In this document: positions 4,863-7,092 of the stretch, one piece after another | How the letters are laid out: the number at the start of each line of letters is the position of its first letter | Numbering within the stretch: position 1 is the first letter of the stretch | From: Acidimicrobiaceae bacterium | GTDB taxonomy: Bacteria; Actinomycetota; Acidimicrobiia; Acidimicrobiales; MedAcidi-G1 | Assembly: GCA_003541675.1 (NCBI GenBank) | Contig: DPMC01000214.1 | Location: 1-7,092, forward strand | Length of the DNA stretch: 7,092 nucleotides | Direction: 5' to 3' | Made by a program: the position numbers and the translations under genes | Notes under the pieces: model-generated | What the model saw: the letters and a program-made list of their open reading frames with translations, nothing else | The model's database searches: none | What the model was told of the DNA's origin: nothing

Positions 4863-5981
4863 ATGGAGTTCGAGGAGATCCTGGACGTCCTGATGGGCGA
4901 ATCGCGGATCGCCGTGGACACCGAGTTCCACAGGGAGAAGACGTATTTTCCAAAGGTCGCCATGGTCCAGGTGGCGTGGTCCGACGGCCTGGTCCTGATA
5001 GATCCGTTAGCTGTCGACCTGCGTCCCATGGCCCGCCTGTTGGAGTCTGATGTTCTGGTAGTCATGCATGCCGCTGGCCAGGACCTTGAGGTCTTTGACC
5101 ACGCATGCGGGACCGTGCCCGTCAACCTCTTTGACACCCAGCTAGCGGCCGGGTTCACCGGCCTGTCCTCGCCGTCCTTGGCTTCCCTGCACGAACGGGA
5201 ACTCGGTCTCCGCCTTCCCAAGGGGGACCGCCTCACCGACTGGTTGGCTCGCCCGTTGACCAAATCGCAACTGGACTACGCGGCGTCCGACGTAGCGAAC
5301 CTGCTGGAGATACATGACCTTCTCCTTGCCCGTCTGACCGCAGACGGACGACTGGCATGGGCTGAGCAAGAATGCTTGGAGATGCTGGCCCGGGAACGTG
5401 GACGGCGTGTGCCTGAGGATGCTTGGCGGCGCATCAAGGAAGCCCGACAGCTTCGTGGTCAGGCCAGGGACGTCGTTCGTTCGGTGGCGGCGTGGCGGGA
5501 GCGGCGGGCTGCCGACATGGATCAGCCGGTCCGCCATGTGGTACCTGACCTCGGTGTGGTGGCCGTGGCCCAACGAGCACCGCGAACCGTAGAGGAACTT
5601 CGGAAGATCCGCGGACTGGATGGGCGTCACCACAAGGGGGCAGTGGCCGAGGGCCTGTTGGCCGCCGTCGCCGCCGCTGATGATCTGCCGCCGTTGGTCG
5701 CCGATCCACCTCGTCGGGACAGCGGCAACGACGTGCGCGCGGCGGTGACCTTGGTGTCGGCATGGGTGGCCCAGTTGTCGCGTGATACCGATCTTGACCC
5801 GACACTCGTCGGGACGAGAAGTGATATCGAAGATCTCGTCCGGGGCGTTGAGGGTGCACGGATGGCCAGCGGGTGGCGCCATCAGGTCATCGGTGGCCCG
5901 GTGGATGACCTACTAAGTGGTCGGGCGGCGCTGGCCTTCGACGGCCGTGGCGGGCTGCTCCTCGAGCCACGGGGCACCTGA
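4863..5981 (+). CDS. rnd: Ribonuclease D (DEDDy 3'-5' exonuclease with HRDC domain); true start possibly upstream
   Basis: A 3'-5' exoribonuclease that trims tRNA and other small RNA 3' ends in the cytoplasm. All DEDDy residues are present: Asp19 and Glu21 in VDTEF, Asp74 in AGQDLEVF, and Tyr139 with Asp143 in LDYAASDV, preceded by DWLARPL. An HRDC-type region follows (about 215-280) with RKIRGLDGRHHKGA, then an extension to residue 372. The coordinates begin at the only ATG/GTG/TTG available. However, translating upstream in frame gives VDFRLVTDQ directly before Met1. RNase D proteins normally have that first strand (E. coli starts MNYQMITTDD), so the real N-terminus may be up to 15 residues longer, from a CTG at 4818 or 4848. 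Function is highly confident; the start is not. It follows the rhodanese gene closely and is likely cotranscribed. Confidence 0.93.
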   Translation: MEFEEILDVLMGESRIAVDTEFHREKTYFPKVAMVQVAWSDGLVLIDPLAVDLRPMARLLESDVLVVMHAAGQDLEVFDHACGTVPVNLFDTQLAAGFTGLSSPSLASLHERELGLRLPKGDRLTDWLARPLTKSQLDYAASDVANLLEIHDLLLARLTADGRLAWAEQECLEMLARERGRRVPEDAWRRIKEARQLRGQARDVVRSVAAWRERRAADMDQPVRHVVPDLGVVAVAQRAPRTVEELRKIRGLDGRHHKGAVAEGLLAAVAAADDLPPLVADPPRRDSGNDVRAAVTLVSAWVAQLSRDTDLDPTLVGTRSDIEDLVRGVEGARMASGWRHQVIGGPVDDLLSGRAALAFDGRGGLLLEPRGT

Positions 5982-5987
5982 TCGCCA

Positions 5988-6001
5988 GAGCAGGTCTGCT
6001 C
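5988..6001. other. Inverted repeat just after RNase D
   Basis: GAGCAG-GT-CTGCTC is a perfect inverted repeat starting 6 bases past the RNase D stop. As RNA it could form a 5-pair stem with a GGUC tetraloop. No T-run follows, so it is a weak terminator candidate. Because it lies about 22 bases upstream of the TAGGAT box it could also be an operator. Confidence 0.25.
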
Positions 6002-6023
6002 CGTGAACGGCGGCTCGCTTCGG

Positions 6024-6029
6024 TAGGAT
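6024..6029 (+). promoter_or_regulatory. Candidate -10 box (TAGGAT) for the 71-residue gene
   Basis: TAGGAT is the best -10 match in the 158-base gap after RNase D and predicts a message starting near 6036 with a leader of about 100 bases. GTGAAC (6003-6008), 15 bases upstream, is a poor -35. Confidence 0.35.
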
Positions 6030-6046
6030 GACCAACCGCACCGGTC

Positions 6047-6072
6047 TGCTGTGGAGGTTTTCCATCACAGCA
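6047..6072 (+). other. Leader hairpin upstream of the 71-residue gene
   Basis: TGCTGTG (6047-6053) pairs perfectly with CACAGCA (6066-6072). Inside the 12-base interval GG and CC can add two pairs around a TTTT loop. It lies near the 5' end of the message predicted from the TAGGAT box. The loop side contains a GGAGG that would be partly paired. Confidence 0.3.
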
Positions 6073-6104
6073 CTGACTGGACGGAATCACAGAAGAGCAC
6101 ACGG

Positions 6105-6143
6105 ATGGAACATGCCGTGACCAATCGGGAGGATGCCCGGTGA
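6105..6143 (+). CDS. Possible 12-residue leader peptide overlapping the next start
   Basis: ATG 6105 opens a frame encoding MEHAVTNREDAR whose TGA (6141-6143) overlaps the GTG start of the next gene (GTGA). The same frame is open from GTG 6051 (30 residues). The upstream GAAGAG is only a weak ribosome binding site and no family is recognisable. The overlap suggests translational coupling but could be chance, so treat it as a hypothesis. Confidence 0.22.
   Translation: MEHAVTNREDAR
6127..6132 (+). promoter_or_regulatory. Ribosome binding site (GGGAGG) for the 71-residue gene
   Basis: GGGAGG lies 7 bases before GTG 6140, a strong Shine-Dalgarno sequence that decides this GTG start. An in-frame TGA at 6074-6076, with no start between, rules out a longer protein. 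Confidence 0.65.
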
Positions 6144-6355
6144 AGAAGGGTCGACACCGCCGCTACGAAGAAGCGCGTGCGTTGAAGCAGAACCAGGATC
6201 TTGATCTGGATTCGATCTTCGACAGCCTCGACGTGGGTGAGCAGAACGAAAGCCAGACAGACGAGGAAAGCTCCCCGGCGTTCGACGCCTGGGCTGACGA
6301 CTACGAGGACGGCGCCACTGGGGAAGCGGTCGAGGAGACGGCCGAGACGGCCTGA
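6140..6355 (+). CDS. Small basic/acidic protein, possibly DUF3073-like
   Basis: A 71-residue protein with two contrasting halves. The N-terminus is strongly basic (MKKGRHRRYEEARALKQ, 1-17). Then comes DLDLDSIFDSL (20-30), and from about residue 34 to the end it is highly acidic, with DAWADDYEDG (49-58). This layout (basic start, short DLD segment, acidic tail with a W/Y-rich DDY motif) resembles the small actinobacterial DUF3073 proteins, but I make that link from memory of the pattern, so it is tentative. No membrane segment, signal peptide or cysteine is present. It is probably soluble, with a disordered tail that might bind nucleic acid or a partner through the basic end (inference). It has its own promoter candidate and a strong RBS, and converges on the ClC gene with only 23 bases between stops. 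Confidence 0.72.
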   Translation: MKKGRHRRYEEARALKQNQDLDLDSIFDSLDVGEQNESQTDEESSPAFDAWADDYEDGATGEAVEETAETA

Positions 6356-6378
6356 GTCCACCACCGACGAACTGCAGG

Positions 6379-7092
6379 TCAGCTACCTGTTTCGTCCAGA
6401 ATCTCGTCCAGTTTGAGAATATCCTCAGCCGACAACATGCCAATGAACGCGCCTTCGGCGTCGGTCACCGCGAGGACGTCCACATCAGCCTGCTCCATTG
6501 CCACGGTCGCGTCCCGTAGTGACCAGTTCGGTCGGGCGGCGGGTAGTTCCGTGTTGAGGAGGTCGCCGACAGCGGTGTCATCCCACATCGAACGATCGAT
6601 CTCGGACACCTCCGTGAGGCTGATCATTCCCCGGTACTCGACGCCATCGACCACCGCTACGGATCGCTCACGGCGACCGAGTACGTGGAGGTACATGAAT
6701 TCAGCCACCGTGGCGTCTGGGGGAACCGTGAGCACGTCGGTGTCCAGCGCCGACGTCACGGGCAGGGTGAACCTACGTTCGAGGTGGCCCAGTCGGACTG
6801 AGTGCTGATGCTCAGCGACGGAGGACTTGCCGGCCACCAACTGACTGACCGCAGCAGCGACAAGGGCCGGCACCACGAAGGAACCGCCTGTCGATTCTGC
6901 GACGAACATCACCGCTGAGATGGGAGCTCGGTAGCCGGCGCCCAAGAAGGCTGCCAGGCCGAGCGTCGGGTAGAGGCCGGGCCGGTCGGATTCCAACATG
7001 ATGCCGGTGAACTGTCCGATGATGACGCCCTGCACGGCTAAGGGAATGAACAGTCCGCCTACCCCGCCACCGGCCAGGGTCACGATGGTGGC
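6379..7092 (-). CDS. ClC-type chloride channel/antiporter with two CBS domains (5' part beyond window)
   Basis: The C-terminal 237 residues of a membrane anion channel or H+/Cl- exchanger. The frame is open to the window edge, so the true start lies outside and the internal GTG at 7083 is not a start. Visible motifs: the GxFxP anion-binding loop as GGGVGGLFIP (8-17); a helix with YRAPISAVMFVAESTG, matching the conserved R-x-P-L/I-x-A and E-x-T-G of ClC; and a last helix ending near SQLVAGKSS. The central-gate Tyr expected after that helix is not apparent (SVAEHQ). Then two CBS domains follow, about 108-165 and 172-230 (the second ending in FIGMLSAEDILKLDEIL), which in relatives bind adenine nucleotides and modulate gating. 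The first half, with the GSGIP and GKEGP-type motifs, cannot be checked. Whether it is a channel or an exchanger cannot be told from here. Confidence 0.9.
   Translation of the reverse strand, partial: ATIVTLAGGGVGGLFIPLAVQGVIIGQFTGIMLESDRPGLYPTLGLAAFLGAGYRAPISAVMFVAESTGGSFVVPALVAAAVSQLVAGKSSVAEHQHSVRLGHLERRFTLPVTSALDTDVLTVPPDATVAEFMYLHVLGRRERSVAVVDGVEYRGMISLTEVSEIDRSMWDDTAVGDLLNTELPAARPNWSLRDATVAMEQADVDVLAVTDAEGAFIGMLSAEDILKLDEILDETGS

Noticed and set aside
5142..5882. 246-residue open frame on the minus strand opposite RNase D
   Set aside because: Shadow of rnd: the plus-strand protein carries all catalytic motifs, while this frame has low-complexity antisense composition and no recognisable domain.
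6356..6378. Terminator between the 71-residue gene and the ClC gene
   Set aside because: The 23-base gap contains no inverted repeat or T-run.
6413..6808. 131-residue plus-strand frame inside the ClC/CBS gene
   Set aside because: Ser/Thr/Arg-rich antisense frame; the minus strand encodes two clear CBS domains here.
1..7092. Mobile element, CRISPR, defence or prophage system
   Set aside because: No transposase, integrase, long terminal repeats, spaced direct repeats or nuclease/toxin modules were seen; all large genes are housekeeping families.

Overview
This is a GC-rich, gene-dense stretch of bacterial chromosome. It most resembles Actinomycetota, possibly Acidimicrobiia, but that placement is an inference. 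The evidence is a DUF3151-family protein, several start codons that look leaderless behind TAnnnT -10 boxes, frequent GTG starts, and an RNase D with a long C-terminal extension. I see no mobile element, CRISPR array, tRNA, rRNA or phage gene, and codon use looks even throughout. It reads as ordinary core and housekeeping DNA with a few unusual details, not as a new defence or mobile system.

Layout from left to right. (1) A glycerophosphodiester phosphodiesterase on the minus strand runs off the left edge. (2) Divergent from it are a flavin-reductase-family FMN protein and a pyruvate kinase on the plus strand. (3) Converging on the kinase is a small two-helix membrane protein with a cysteine-rich tail, on the minus strand. 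(4) Divergent from that is a plus-strand run of DUF3151 protein, MobA-like nucleotidyltransferase, single-domain rhodanese and RNase D. (5) After a 158-base leader region comes a 71-residue basic/acidic protein, possibly DUF3073-like. (6) Converging on it from the right edge is the C-terminal part of a ClC chloride channel or antiporter with two CBS domains.

The genes do not form one obvious pathway. MobA and rhodanese could both touch molybdenum-cofactor or sulfur-transfer chemistry. Pyruvate kinase (glycolysis), GDPD (phospholipid turnover), RNase D (RNA 3' processing) and the ClC protein (anion transport) look like independent housekeeping functions.

The points most worth a second look are: the near-constant 6-7 base spacing between TAnnnT-like boxes and five start codons; a pyruvate kinase whose monovalent-cation site is largely replaced; a 17-base perfect inverted repeat lying where the -35 elements of two divergent promoters should be; an RNase D whose conserved N-terminus starts upstream of the only standard start codon; and a short leader reading frame whose stop overlaps the start of the 71-residue gene.
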